Counted from the stretch's first letter, positions 11,001 to 23,570 are shown. The stretch: 64,000 nucleotides of DNA from Megamerina dolium (GCA_963854835.1 OY978525.1:26249253-26313252); one strand, 5' to 3'. A program made the numbers and translations. The notes: generated by a model from the letters alone, not told the origin.

Positions 11001-12004
11001 AAGAGAGTTTTAACAATTTGCCCACAAAAAAATTTACATTTTCACTAATTTTTTATACAAATTCATATAATATATGCATGCCTTCAAGATATTATACTCT
11101 ATAGTTTTTAGATAACCGATAATTATCGTTTAGAAAACGATAAATGCGAATAAAAACACTAGCAGCAATAGTTTCACTCCTTTATCGACTTATTTGAAGT
11201 CAAATGTGTTTTTTGTTTTTGGCTTTGGCATTTTTTCTTTTCTTTTGTTTTGCCAAAACAAAGTTGCTGTTGCGCGCTGAAACTGTTAATATATTAAAAA
11301 GAACTTTTAGACACATTGTGCAATAAATCAACTTGCGCCAAAAATAGAAAAACCGAAACCAAACACAACAAAAAAACATGAAAACGTTTTACGCCTTTAC
11401 CAATACATTTGAATAAGAGTAGAACAAATCGATTTATTTAAATATGCTCATAGTCTAGACTATAGGTAGTACGCATTAGATGATATCTACCTATAACTAT
11501 ACATATAAACAACATGATGAAGAATAATAAAAATAGTTCATATAAACTTAAATGAAATAGTAAACAATAAAAAATTTACAAAATCATTTCAAATCACTTA
11601 TTATTAGATTTGTAGCGTTTTCGGCTCTAAAAAATTAATAAATGTTAATGAAAGGACATTATCAGAAGTTTACTGCAAAACGATTGTTGCAAATGTAGAA
11701 GAGAAATCACAAAATTCCGGAATTAAGATCGAGAGAAATCTCAATGACAACATAGAAAGAAATTCGTTTCACAAATTTTTATGGATATCGACATCAATTA
11801 GAATGCCAAAAAGCACATGAAATACTTTTTCGTATGCCCCAGTGATTTCAGGGATTCCAGATTGGACATATTGTGGAGCACAAACATTGTAGAAGCCACT
11901 CGAAATCGTCGACTGGATATACAAATGTGATTCTAATGATGACAAACATTAAATCCAAGACTAAATCCAAGACTGATCTAAGAAACGGTAGTTAATATAC
12001 TAGG
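11001..12004. other. Non-coding AT-rich DNA
   Basis: No coding similarity seen. A few short palindromic AT runs (gataattatcgtttagaaaacgataa near 11117) are the only structure noticed. Confidence 0.5.
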
Positions 12005-12545
12005 ATTGAGATCCAGGACTGTATCAGGGGTTGAACACTATGATATCTAGGATATCTGAACAAATTTTCTCGATGGACTTCCCACATTTTGAACGACAGA
12101 CAAAAAAATAGCACGTATTCGTTTTGTCAAATATTTCCTATTTCCTTATGATGTTTGAAAATGGAGCTCCCAGCGACTTAAATCAAACTCATCACAAACG
12201 ATAAAGCTTGGTATTACATTATATGTATTATCTGGAAGCCAAACAACAGTCTATGGTATATAGCCCAAAGGGTGCGAACAACATATGTCATCAACAAAAG
12301 TAAAAATGTCGATTAACAGCTCTGCGGAAAGAATTGTCAATATTCCCTTGAATACAGGGCTGTATCAGGAATATATGAAAAATATCCACAAAATTTGAAT
12401 GACAGACCAAACTGGATATGTTTTCGTATTCCGTTATAAATTTTGAAAACGGTGAGCCTTGCAACTTAAATAAAACTTGTCACAAATGATGAAGGTTGAT
12501 TCTTTAGATATGACCCGGAACCCAATAGAAGAAGTACTTCTTAAA
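12005..12545 (+). repeat. Two-copy direct repeat, period about 345 bp
   Basis: gactgtatcagggg at about 12012 and ggctgtatcaggaa at about 12357 begin two diverged copies. Both continue with acattttgaacgacagac/aaatttgaatgacagac, then gtattcgtttt/tttcgtattcc, then cgacttaaatcaaactcatc/caacttaaataaaacttgtc. An old tandem duplication or two units of an unidentified repeat. Confidence 0.5.
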
Positions 12546-12559
12546 TTTATACAGTATTG

Positions 12560-12768
12560 GATAGGAGCTACTTAGTTTATCCGATTTCGAACTGGAGTAC
12601 CCCTGCGTCACTACTTTTTGCCTGAGCTTTGTCGCAGCAGCTTTTTAAGGGGGAATTGTACCAAAGGAATTGCAAGTATTTTTTGGTATCAATATAAATT
12701 TGCCGCTATCGGCGTTAGAAGTCACGACTCATGCACAGAAGATTAACTCACTAACCAATTGAGCTAAA
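12560..12768 (-). mobile_element. Decayed tRNA-derived SINE
   Basis: On the minus strand it starts tagctcaattggttagtgag (A box), followed by gagtcgtgacttc (worn B box). The body has the conserved gcttttt and gctgcgacaaagctcaggc motifs and ends near ccagttcgaaatcgg. Order of segments equals the 30.6-kb copy, with internal losses. Confidence 0.6.
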
Positions 12769-12769
12769 A

Positions 12770-14399
12770 ATTTATTATAATAAAATTGAAGGTGGAAAAT
12801 CGTCATTAGTAATATGGAAAATACTAATACAGTTGGCGTTGAAATTGAAAAGCTTTAAAGAGAGGACTTTAAAAACAGTTTTGAAAGGTTCTTCGATTTT
12901 TATTGGTTGAAGAGTTTGATAGACCTGCCTACTACTGATATAAATTGGCTGAAATTGCCTTGAGCTATAAAAAAATTGAATAATGAGTATCAAAATAGGA
13001 GGTTTGCTGGCTTAAATCAAACCTTTGAGAAGGCCCTGCAAAATTAATGATAATCAAGATACATATATTATATTTATTTATTTAATGTATTGAAATCTTT
13101 TAAAGAAAATTCTATAATTTCAGCTATAGATCGCTAGAGATCGCGCGGTATCATATAATGCCTCTGCTGGTCTGAGCCTAGTCTTTGGGGTGCCCAGTTA
13201 TTAGTAATTAGCCTTCATATTAACAATGGTAGCAAATAGATATTATATTTTTACATATTGAATTGAAATCTTGCAAATTAAAGTCTATAAAATTCTATAA
13301 TTATTTTTAAACACCTTCCACACTAAACCCGGTAAAGATAAAATCAATATGGATACTCGTATAAGAAATAATTACATGCTTTTATTTAATTTTATTTTCT
13401 TCTATCAAATTTCTCTTGCGATATATATGATATATGTATGTATACATCTTGCTCATGGAATCGTTATGGAATCTGTATTTTTGTAATCATATTAATTTAA
13501 TACAAATTTCCATATTATATTTGCCTAATTCGTTCTATTCTTCGTTGTTATTTTTCGTAAATTAATGAAAAACAGAACTATAAAAACGTTTAAATTATCA
13601 CAGCAAGCACGCTCCCTCGCATTTACGATGCCATCCAACGTATATTATGACATCCTACTCCACGGCACTTGTGCTATCTCAATAATTACAAACTATAAAA
13701 AGGACTTAAGTGATTTCTTCAATTTGGTTTTGTATTCTCTTGTCTGTATGAGCGTTTCTTTAAACACGAACCTTCAAATTATTTTGTTGTTGATTTTATT
13801 TTTCAATGTTTTCTTGTTCTTTTTGTTTTTTTATTTTGCAACATTACACAAATTAAAATTCTATAATTTCGACGCGCTTAATAAAACTACATACATACAG
13901 AGTTATACATTCATATACAATAATGACAATACCATAGCAGAAATGGTAATAATAAATACTGTCTATACACGTGTAGTATGAGTGTATAGTGTTTGCATGT
14001 GTAAAGGTTAGAGAGGGAGGTTTAAAGAGTGGAACCGCAGGCTATGTAGACAATCAACATCACTATACGTATATTTGTTGCACAAGCAAGCGAAAACAAT
14101 ACAATGCGATTCGAATTACCAAACAGCATTGTGTGCTGTTGGGACTGACTACTTGTGTTGCTATTGTTCTCATTGAGGATATTAACCCTCAAAAGATGTT
14201 TTCTATTGCTACCACACTATGTATTGATGTATTTTCTGACTATATACGCATCAACTATTAAGTAATCAAGCCTACATTGTATGCCAATCTTACTTGTGTA
14301 TAGCAACAACCTCTATATAAACGGAAAATGAACATAATATTCAGGAATACAAAAATTGGTATTTGAACAATTTCGGTAATACAGAAACTTAGACAATAC
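12770..14399. other. Non-coding AT-rich DNA
   Basis: The frame at 13565-13981 (138 codons, plus) is Phe/Leu/Ile-rich AT-driven sequence without a domain and is not called. The frame at 13989-14261 likewise shows nothing recognisable. Confidence 0.5.
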
Positions 14400-15730
14400 T
14401 CGTACACCACTATGCATCATATATTCGAAATCATCCTTTGGCATGGAAGATAAGTGTGCCTTTCATCAGATTCCTTTGTACTGAGTTTTAGCTCGTTACG
14501 GTTTTAGTAGAAATATTCCTAGGTAGTGATTTTTAGCTTGATACCTCTATGAATCTAGAAATCTTATATTCGAAATCAAACTTTTGTATGGGAATTGGGC
14601 GTAATTTGCATGGGCATAGGTGTATTTACGAAATCATCTATTTGTTATCAAAAATATAACTAAAGTTTCAGCTAAATAACTATATATTTGTGTGCACAAA
14701 GTTAGAAATCATATTTTCGAAACTAGCTTTAATATGGGAGTTGGGTGTTATTTTTGGAATTCATGCTCTTATTCGTGAAAATATTCACATTTAGTGAGTT
14801 TCATCTGAGTGATTTTTATATTTTAGTGCGAAAATTCAAAAAACCTATATTCGAAAACATACTTTTGTATGTGAGATATCTGAGGGGTTTATGCGATTAA
14901 GACCATTTTTAAATATGTCAGTTCATTGATAAAAAAAATTCTTATGTGCCGAGTTATAGCTCAATAACTCTACCTTTGTGTGCATAAAGTAAGAAATTAT
15001 AAATTCGAAATCAACTTTTGTATGGGAGATATGCGTATTTTTCATTCGAATAAATCCATTATCGAAATATTGCCTTTAATGGTAGAAATACTTTTGTTTA
15101 TCAAGTTTATATTCATGTGGCTTTATATTCATGTGATTAAACTTAGAAAAACTATATTCGAAATCATAATTTTTGTATAAGAAAAAAGTAAGATTTCATC
15201 TCATTACGCCCATTCTCGGAATAATAAATCTACAATTGATAATATGCTATATAACGAATTTCTGCTCAATAATTTTATATTTGTGCGCATAAACTTAGAA
15301 ATCATATATTCGAAATCTCACTTCGATGAATGGTAGGTGCGCCTCTTATCCGAATACACCTATTCTCGGAATTGTACATTTCTTTGTAAAAATATTTCTA
15401 TCTTCTGAGTTTTAGCTTAATAGCTCTATATTTATGTACACATATTATAACTAGAAATCATATATTCGAATTCGAGTTTTCGTTCGAATGCATGCATTCT
15501 CGAAAACATGCCTTTATTGGTAGAACTATTTATATTTATCAAGTTTCAACTCAATAGCTTTATATTTACTTCGATTAATATCAGTAAACCTATGTTCGAA
15601 ATCATAATTTTGTATGGGAGATAGGCGTAATTTTTTTCCGAATATGTCAATTCTCAAATTTTTGATTTCGTGCTTTAAAAAATATATCTAATGAGTTATA
15701 ACTCAACAGATTTATGTTAATTTGGTGGTT
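14400..15730 (+). repeat. Family C diverged satellite, about nine monomers of about 150 bp
   Basis: The marker tatattcgaaatc (or a close variant) recurs at about 14419, 14566, 14710, 14848, 15000, 15152, 15304, 15457 and 15592. Spacing is 135-153 bp and is most regular (152-153) in the middle. Each monomer also has ttttgtatgggagataggcg, a cattctcgaaat-type box and tgagttttagctcaataact. Monomers differ at many sites, so this is an old or unhomogenised array. Confidence 0.75.
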
Positions 15731-15759
15731 AAACTCGGTATAATTTTTTATATATGTTT

Positions 15760-16960
15760 TGGGCTCTGTGAAGGGAGACCACCTTGCCGCGGGGAATAAA
15801 TAAGAAAGGAAGGGTCATCAAATAAGAAATGTTTGCAAAATATATCTAACTTCTTCACGGTATTTATCAGCGCCATGCATAGTGTAACATAACGTAACGC
15901 AATGTAATATAAACTAAACACAACAGAAATTCCACATATCAAAGCAATGTCTACATAAATACATATGTATGCGATAAAAACAAACGCAACATTAACACGA
16001 AATATAAACATAAAAGCCTCAACAGAGGAGAAGGGGACAACATAAAACAATAACGAAAAAAGGGAGAAATAAAGCAACGAAAATCCTAAAAACCATAAAA
16101 AACATGGCAACGACATAAACGACAGCCCGTCAGCCGAAGCAAACTGCAAACAACAGCAGTAGCAGCATAAACTGCTGTCATTATCAACGCGTCGCCACCC
16201 CACCAAATAATCAAGTCGCAAGAACTGCCATCAGCTAACAATAACAACAACGGCGACAGCAGCCATTCTGCTAGTTGTGTAGTGAAAACAATTTTGTCTA
16301 ACGGCAACAATGGCATAGAAAAATTAAAACAACGAAACCCCTATAATATTCAGCAAACATTTGAAGACATTTTGTTGTTGTTGCTCAAGCAAGTACGTCG
16401 AAGAAGTAGCAGAAGAACAAGAATGTATATACGTATAAGCAGAAAAAGTAACAATTTTCATTTCGAATGCCGGAAAAAACGCATAAAATTTTACGAGCAA
16501 AAACATTAAACGACTCCCCTGGCAACATTGCAAACAACATACATATTATACACACTTTGCACATTGAACAACAGACGGCAGGCGCTGCCTGCCAACCAAC
16601 CAACTTCATATATTCGATATTTTTCCTGTACCTACGAGTAATAGAAATAAACATACGTAGAGTAGAGATGTCTTAGTATGAACAGCGGTTGACGGTGATG
16701 GCAATGATGACGATGTTAATGCTAACGCTGACGTTGTCGCTGTCGTCGTGATCGTCATTGCCATCGTCTTCATCGTAAATAACGACAATAGCAGCATGAG
16801 ACGCATACCGCTACTGCATTGAATATTAGTGATGATGATAATATCAAATAATCATCAGTCTTTTTGGCAGTTACAGTGTTGGAAAATTTATATGAAAAGA
16901 ACAAAACGACAAGAATATGGGATTCTTGACAAAAAATGGGATGGATGCGTAAGCCGTCCC
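15760..16960. other. GC-richer, trinucleotide-rich non-coding block
   Basis: From about 16080 to 16800 the sequence is visibly richer in G and C than its surroundings. It is full of CAA, CAG, CGA and GAT trinucleotides (for example acaacagcagtagcagc and gatgacgatg). Frames of 60-157 codons in several phases and on both strands overlap here. This is typical of repeat-like 5' UTR or opa-type sequence rather than one real gene. It could be an untranslated exon or regulatory region; no direct evidence decides. Confidence 0.4.
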
Positions 16961-16964
16961 GCTC

Positions 16965-17310
16965 TCAGGATTACCTTAGAAGGATTGGATATATCAGTGA
17001 TTCCCAATCGTTTTTGCTCCCCAATATTTTCCCTAAATACTCTCACCCATTGCTCCCAGAAAGTCTCTAGAGGAATAAAATGCATCGCCGATCGCCATTC
17101 ATTTTCACTCTCAAACATTTGAGAGTGAAAATGATGCATTTGCTAAACATACTTATTCCCTATCTTCATGGAAGCCCTATTAAGTAGTGAAGATATGGCG
17201 TAAGTATGTTAAGTATTTGACTTCTCTAAAAATGATTTCTGATAAACTATGGAGTTATTCGTCGATTTTCGATTAAAAATGGAGCAAATTTCAAATATCA
17301 TTACCTCCAT
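16965..17310. repeat. Family B fold-back: minus unit joined to plus unit
   Basis: aacatacttattccctatcttca at about 17144-17167 is mirrored by tgaagatatggcgtaagtatgtt at about 17188-17210. A family B unit in minus orientation therefore meets one in plus orientation, about 20 bp apart. The left unit continues leftward (ctctagaggaa), and the right one runs through ctctaaaaatgatt, atggagttattcgtcgattt. Confidence 0.55.
17099..17134. repeat. Perfect 17-bp hairpin inside the family B fold-back
   Basis: tcattttcactctcaaa (17099-17115) pairs exactly with tttgagagtgaaaatga (17118-17134) across a two-base spacer. It is a near-perfect palindrome, probably a recent small inverted duplication within the repeat. 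Confidence 0.8.
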
Positions 17311-17439
17311 ATTAGCTTGAGCATGTATCCATAGATTTTATTCGTCGATATCTCATTTTCTTTGTTTTTACGAGTTGCTTTTTATGACGAAAAACTTGGC
17401 CAAGTAATTTTCAGAGTCTCTGCGATTAGCCTATGTTTA

Positions 17440-17700
17440 TTTAGCATCAAGAGAGTTTTGCAGAGACCCAAACAAGTGGTAGTTAGACGGTGCAAGGTCC
17501 CTACTATATTATGGACACATCAAAACTTCCCAACCAAGTTCCGTCAATTTGTTCAGAATTAACCGTTTCGGCAGGTTGTAGTCGCTCATAATGGACAATC
17601 CTATCCAATCCCACCAAACGCTCATTATAACCGTGTTTGCCGTCAATCCAGGTTTTAATGTCGTTTGTGGTAATGACGATAGGTTGTTTTCTTGGAATCA
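17440..17700 (-). pseudogene. mariner-family transposase relic
   Basis: The plus-strand text resembles the complement of the central mariner transposase coding region: ttcccaaccaagttccg, then ttgttcagaattaaccgttt, then ggttgtagtcgctcataatgg, then atcccaccaaac and gccgtcaatccaggttttaa. On the minus strand this corresponds to the segment from the LTARK-type motif through the WWDWEG-type motif to the QLDRL-type region. Frames are broken and both ends are lost. Confidence 0.6.
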
Positions 17701-19329
17701 AAATATTGAATTGAGGAAAAGTTTGATATTTTCTACACAAAAGTTTTTTAAGTAATAAGAAGACTTGCCACAACGAGTGAACAATAAGTTATTGTGTTCC
17801 GTGTGTAGGTGTCAACGTCGCTAAAGAGGAAGACGAAACCTCCGGCGGAAGAACTAAGACAACAAGTAATGAACAGAGAAAACTAGCAAAATGTAGGCGA
17901 ATGACCAAAATTTTCAGTTCGGAAGGATGAACATCCAGCAAAATTTATTAGAATATTATACTCTTTCAGAATTTGTCAGCTTTTTTGTTGGCACTACTTG
18001 GTTTAAAATACCTTGAACAAAATTTATTTAGTCGATTTTCAATGACTGTTGATGATAATGATGCGTGAAAATGCAGAATTTATAAATATTTAAATCTGCG
18101 TGTAAAATTGGAACTTTAGATATCAAAATCCATTATAAGAAATCAAAGTTCTACAGAAATTATGCATAAAAACAGAGAGTACATACAATAATAAAAATTA
18201 AAAAATTATATATCCGCATCAACGAATGGTTACTAGTATTTGAGTACTGAATGTAGCTACAACACTGTGATGAAGTCAGTCGTCATTAGACGACAAACCA
18301 CAGCAAGCAGCAGCAGCAGCAAAATTGTTTGTCGTTAAATATTTGTGAGTGCATGTGTGTATGCATAGTACATGAGTGCGCTGCAATAGAATTGATTCTA
18401 TCCATATGCATTACATTTGAAATATTCCGGTAGCAACAACACCACAGAGTAAATAAAATCAAAATGTTAAATTTCATCAAGCAAAAAAAAAAAAAATATA
18501 ATAAAATTCAGAAACGTAAAATCTAGAGGATTGTAAATAAACATAACTACTAATATATATGTAAGAGATTGGAAGCTAGACAGCAAGTTTGCAAAATTTG
18601 CAGAGCAACAATAATAACGTAATGGAATGTAACGTAACAGCAACATATAAAATTTACTAGCATTCTTAGCAATAGCAGCAGCAGTAGCATTTTGCCAATA
18701 AAATACCGATTTGAGCGGATTGGACTGTAAATACAGTTAAGTAGTAAAAAAATATATTAATGTACATACATATGCAGACATATACATCCATATGTATACA
18801 TATATATGTATACAAACATATGTATACAAACATATACATGCACGCAACAGAGATTAGTAAAGTTTTTTAATTGCGAAAAGAAATTGGAAAAAAACTGATG
18901 TTACAAAACGAGACGAAAACATTGTATTTATTAATCCTTAATGTCTGTTAGATGTGTAGTCGTAATTTTTAACATTTTTTATTATCATATATTCTTGTCT
19001 CATTTATTGTAGCTATCTAATTTTGTTTGCTAAATTAATTTTTAATTGCAAAAAAAAGCAAAATATAATAATTATATCTACTAATGAAGAAGAGTTAACT
19101 GGGTATGAGAAGCATATCCAGCCAGTAGGTATTTTCGGTATACATGAAGGAAATGACTATACAAATATGTTGATTAAAAGTTATGCAAAGATAATAATAA
19201 GAGATAATCTTGAAATAAAATGCGTTAAAAATTCACATAGGTACATCACGCTCTTCGGAAAAAATTGTTCGTGTATACTGGCAAAACATGACATGTGTTT
19301 TATTTTATAACGTACATCAACATTGTATA
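17701..19329. other. Non-coding AT-rich DNA with palindromic microsatellite
   Basis: Includes an (agc)n run near 18303, a catatgtatacatata-type palindromic microsatellite at about 18760-18842 and homopolymer A runs. The 95-codon frame at 19023-19310 shows no family resemblance and is not called. Confidence 0.5.
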
Positions 19330-20235
19330 TTTCTGCTTAAAATTCCAATTTTACCCTCCTTGGGACACCCTGAGAACGGTGGGGACCAATTATATATGAG
19401 GCCACCTAAAGATTAAAAACACGGGATGGGTATGTTTGGAACGAATTTTATGGATGAAAACTTAAAGGAGGTCGGCCTTATATTTTTTGTAATTCTCTAA
19501 TTTCGAGCCGTGATCAGCTATGTGGTTATTTTGTAGATTTTAATGTATTTTTTCGGTCATTTTTTATCACAGTCCATGTAAAAGGTGGAGATAGCGGGTA
19601 AATTGTTGATAAGATAAAACTAAAAGTGATGGATCTTACATATGATCCCTCTAAAAGGAATTCCTGAGCAGCTGTGGAGTCATTTGTCGATTCTTATATA
19701 TTTTCGCGTTCATTTTTATGGCACTATGGAGATAGGTGATAATTATATTCGGAAGAAATGTTTGGCGGAATAAGTAATGAAAACTTGTTATACATTTCAC
19801 TGTGATAAGAACGGTTCCTTGGCTGCTAGTTTTATATGTCGATTTTTATGTGTTTCTAGGATAAATTTGTAGAGGTGTCCTCTTAAGAGATGGATATTAG
19901 CATGTTTGGTCAAATTGCTGAGGTAAAAAATTGAATAGGATTTGGTCATACATTTAACCCTCTAGAGGTATGCTTGAAGTGATAAAAGTGAATTTGATGA
20001 AATCCTCGATTATGTATGAGAAACTCACTGAAAAGTGGAAATAAAGGATAAATCAGTTCAGACAAAATGTTAGAGTGGTTGAATTAAGGGTACCACTCTA
20101 TCATCATAAGAATTGTATAACATCATCAAGGGAAGAATTGTATAACATCATCAATTTCGCAGGGGAGCCCTTTTTAGGGATGCAGATAGAGGGTAAATAT
20201 TGGATACAATATACAATATTAATATGAGTTAGGGC
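19330..20235 (+). repeat. Family B tandem array, plus orientation
   Basis: About five diverged units of about 165-185 bp. Markers are ggagatagcgggtaaa, ggagataggtgataatt and gcagatagagggtaaa (about 19580, 19730 and 20180), ctctaaaaggaattcctgagcagctgtgg, and catttgtcgattcttata. It matches arrays at 28.9 and 62.8 kb. Confidence 0.65.
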
Positions 20236-21647
20236 CATTTTCTCAATATCTAATTAAACGCTTAATCAGAATTTATTTAGACTTTGCCTAAAAAAGCTTT
20301 TACTAATATCCGGTTAGCACAGATCTGTCAAATAAAATACGATTAATTTTACCGCAATATGACAGCCGATGAGACGAAAAGTGACTGCTGATAATTGTAA
20401 ACAAAAATCAGCTGATATGGGATTGTTGGTTGTACACAATAAAGTATTTGCGAAGTTTTTCGTAAAATATTCATGATGAGTGAATTAATCCACTGATAGT
20501 TAACCAGAATTTTCATGACAATCAAACTGTCGTTTCAAAGTATCAGGCGCTCTGCTATCTTCCGATAAGAATATATAGTTGGCAATGAAATCCAGAATTT
20601 AATATGCAGGTAGTATTAGGAAAAAGAACAATAGAAAAGAGAAAGATTTTTTAATTTGTCATACAAAAGATATTACAATACAAACCAATATGGTTGCAGA
20701 TATCTAAATATCGCGATATATAGATATATATTTATGTCTGGTGATGAAATTGCTCAACTACAAACATAAACTGAAGACATTATAAGGAAACAAAAGAAAA
20801 GAAGAAGAAGAAGATAAGTTCATAAAATAAAATGAGTCATATTTTAGTCACAAACAGACCAATACATACCAATAGATAATATTTTTATTAGCACAAAAAT
20901 AGCAAGTAACTAATGAAAAAGAACAAGAGGATGTAGGAAGAAAAAGCATAAAATATAGAATATGTATTATGTATTCGTACATTTTGTATGAATGTATAAG
21001 GTCGATCTAATGAAGTGTAATCAAAGTTGACAGAATAATACAATTTTTTCTTATTATATATGTATTATTTTTTGCTGACTATCTCGCATTTTTTTTTTAT
21101 GGATAAGATTTTTATGATTATAATACTTTTATTTTTTTTCTTTCTGAATTACAATAAAATTGTCAATATTTTTGTGTATGTGCATTTAGCTCGTGTACTT
21201 GATTTGACATTTTGACATACACTGTTTAACGAACTGTAACTATAATTATTACAGAAATTATTCGTTTTGATGAGAAAATAAAATAATAAAAATGCTGAAA
21301 ATAGAAAAGAATAAGAAAATTCGCACATACTGCTATGATTTCGTAAACATGTCGAACTTAACCACACTCTGAATTATACAAGCACAAAGAATTAGCTAGG
21401 GTTTAATTGAGCGAGCTTTTACTGTAAATATAATAAAATAATAATACAAACTTGCTCGTCATTGTCATGTCCTTGTGAGACAAGCCATAAGGTAATGCTT
21501 TTCATTCATTTGGAATTGTTCAAATGTAATCAGAGCTAAGAGAAATGACGGGCAGGAAGTCACACAACAGGCAGAAAAACAATCAGACAGTTAGCTGAAC
21601 TGCTAATCAAAAAAGGTCAACAACAACATCAACGAAATCATATTGTA
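20236..21647. other. Non-coding AT-rich DNA
   Basis: 20233-20520 (gggccattttctcaatatctaattaaac onward) has the look of a transposon end, but I found no partner inverted repeat. The rest is AT-rich with A and T runs and an (aag)n run near 20800. Confidence 0.4.
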
Positions 21648-22085
21648 GTGTCAGGTTGATAAGTTCGCAATAAATGCGGAAGAAGTCATCGATATTAACA
21701 AAGCAATATCATTTTCATCATTTTCATCAATTAGTGCTGTTGAAAAGGCGCCATATAAAACTTAGTTTAGTTAAAAGTGAATTCATGTCAATGCAAAGCC
21801 CTATAGCCAAACATCGCAACTGCTAAATTGTTTAAATTGATTTTTTCAACTTTCCGAATATGAAAAAATGGTTCGGGCATAAAATATTTGCTTCCAACGT
21901 AGAGCTTATTGGTAAAATTTCGACGACTTGGACAAATAGCATTATGCGGAAGGTATCAGAGGTTGTAACCTCGTTGGACAAAGCCCATTGAACTAAGAGG
22001 AAGCTACTATATGTTGAATAAATAATTTTTGTTTTTTATAAATTAATTTTTGCATTTCATTGATCACTTACTTATCAGTCCTACC
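21648..22085 (+). mobile_element. Internally deleted mariner-type element
   Basis: The left end tgtcaggttgataagttcg and the right end (minus strand: taggactgataagtaag) are imperfect inverted repeats, each next to a TA. Between them only the transposase C-terminus survives, in split frames: DDLDK, HYAEGIRGC and TKPIELRGSYYMLN. This matches the usual mariner C-terminal pattern (DLDKSYYAEGI...RW.KCIELRGDYVE). The central coding region is missing. Such deletion derivatives are non-autonomous. Confidence 0.6.
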
Positions 22086-23570
22086 TCGTATACCAAAGAC
22101 ACTGATGCCGCCATTACTGACATTCTCTGACATACTCTGTTTCAGACTTCATTTTAATTTTCACACACTTTCTCTCCGTGCTCTTTCAATGTCCTTTCTC
22201 TTTTCTTTTTTTTTCTATATACAGACAATATTGTTGTGAAGGTTTCTTTGATTGTTCTCTCGTCCTATCTAATGTTCACAAAATTAAGAATTCTTTGCTT
22301 GTTTCTAGTTCTGATTGTCAACACAAATGGATTCAATGATCGTAATATCTACCCACATTTCCAAACACATAACTTTATTTTTACGCATTAATGGTTTTTT
22401 GTTTTAATTGTGTTACATTAATATTATATTTGTTGTTGTTGTTTTTGTTATGATTATTACAGTTCTTCATTAAGCAAAATTTGCCTCTTCGTTAACAATG
22501 TTAACGTGCAGATGTTAGTTAATTCAAAAAAGATATTAACAGAAAGGCGACTCTCATCAAATAAGACCTCCCCCAACTACAGAAAGTAAAGTGTTGATTA
22601 CATTTGTCTCTATGTTAACAATGTTGACGTGCAAATGTTAGTTCTTTCAAAAAAGATATTAGCAGAAAAGAGACTCCCACAAGAGGCTACCCCCATTTAC
22701 AGAAAATGCAGTGCTGATTATATTTACAAATTGTTGCAAGAAAGAAGAAATGCTTTGAAACATATAATAATTCGAAATAATCAATAAAATATTTAATTTT
22801 AATCTCATTTAAGCTCACATCATATCAGACCCCAGCACAAATTTTGTACTCTGTTTTTCAATCATGCATAATTGATGCAATTTACAATTTCATATGCTTT
22901 TCATCATTTCTCTAATTTCATTTTGTATTTGACTTTAAAGCACTTAATATGATTAATCACTGCAACAATTTGTTTTCTCTTCTGTTAGACTTTTGATGCC
23001 ATTCACTGTCTGCGGCACGCTCTGACATACTCACTATCATCCTCTCTATCTCTCTCTAACCTCTCTTTTGACATTCAATGACAAGGGTGTAAACATAATA
23101 AAATAACAAAAAATACCACTAACTGCCTTATTGTTGTTGTTTTGGTTTTTAATATGTTCCTGCAATTTTCAATGTCACTCCTTGGCGAAAATGCAGACAT
23201 GTTTATGCTCTACTATGAGTGATTGTTTGATAATGCTTGAATTTAACCTACCGTCCTGTGCTAATGCAACGTTACTACCTAATATTATAAATTAATTCAA
23301 TCAAGAAAGTGGTTATATACCAGTTATAACATCAGCAGGAAAATAATTTGCCAATTTTCTTTAGGACGACCGATTTTTTGTGTGTGATTTATATTTTAGG
23401 TAAAAAAATTGTATTTGGCATAATAAGATAAATGAAAAATTTAACGGAATAAGCTTACTAATAATGAAATAAAAAATTGCCTGTATTGTTGCTCTCAATT
23501 TATCGTAAATTTGAGAAAAACTTAGGTTGAAAGACAGCTATACCAGCTATAGTATTATTGATTTTAAACC
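22086..23570. other. Non-coding AT-rich DNA
   Basis: Contains the two-unit direct repeat listed at 22494 and pyrimidine-rich tcttttctcttt and ctctatctctctc tracts. Two loosely similar segments (22125-22200 and 22995-23070, both with ctctgacatactc) suggest a further old duplication. No exon recognised. Confidence 0.45.
22494..22735 (+). repeat. Tandem duplication, period 123 bp, two units
   Basis: aacaatgttaacgtgcagatg at 22494 recurs as aacaatgttgacgtgcaaatg at 22617. Both are followed by ttagtt, tcaaaaaagatatta, cagaaa and a ccccc...tacagaaa segment. About 85 percent alike by eye. Confidence 0.75.

Noticed and set aside
13565..13981. 138-codon plus-strand frame with hydrophobic run
   Set aside because: The Phe/Leu/Ile run comes from T-rich sequence, and there is no conserved motif or splice context.
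14400..15730. Regularly spaced repeats considered as a CRISPR array
   Set aside because: Monomers of about 150 bp are diverged throughout, with no short identical repeats or unique spacers, and the DNA is eukaryotic.
15748..16221. 157-codon minus-strand frame
   Set aside because: Rich in Cys/Phe/Tyr/Val from AT- and trinucleotide-rich DNA, with competing frames on both strands and no domain.
19023..19310. 95-codon plus-strand frame
   Set aside because: No family resemblance, no splice or promoter context, and AT-rich surroundings.
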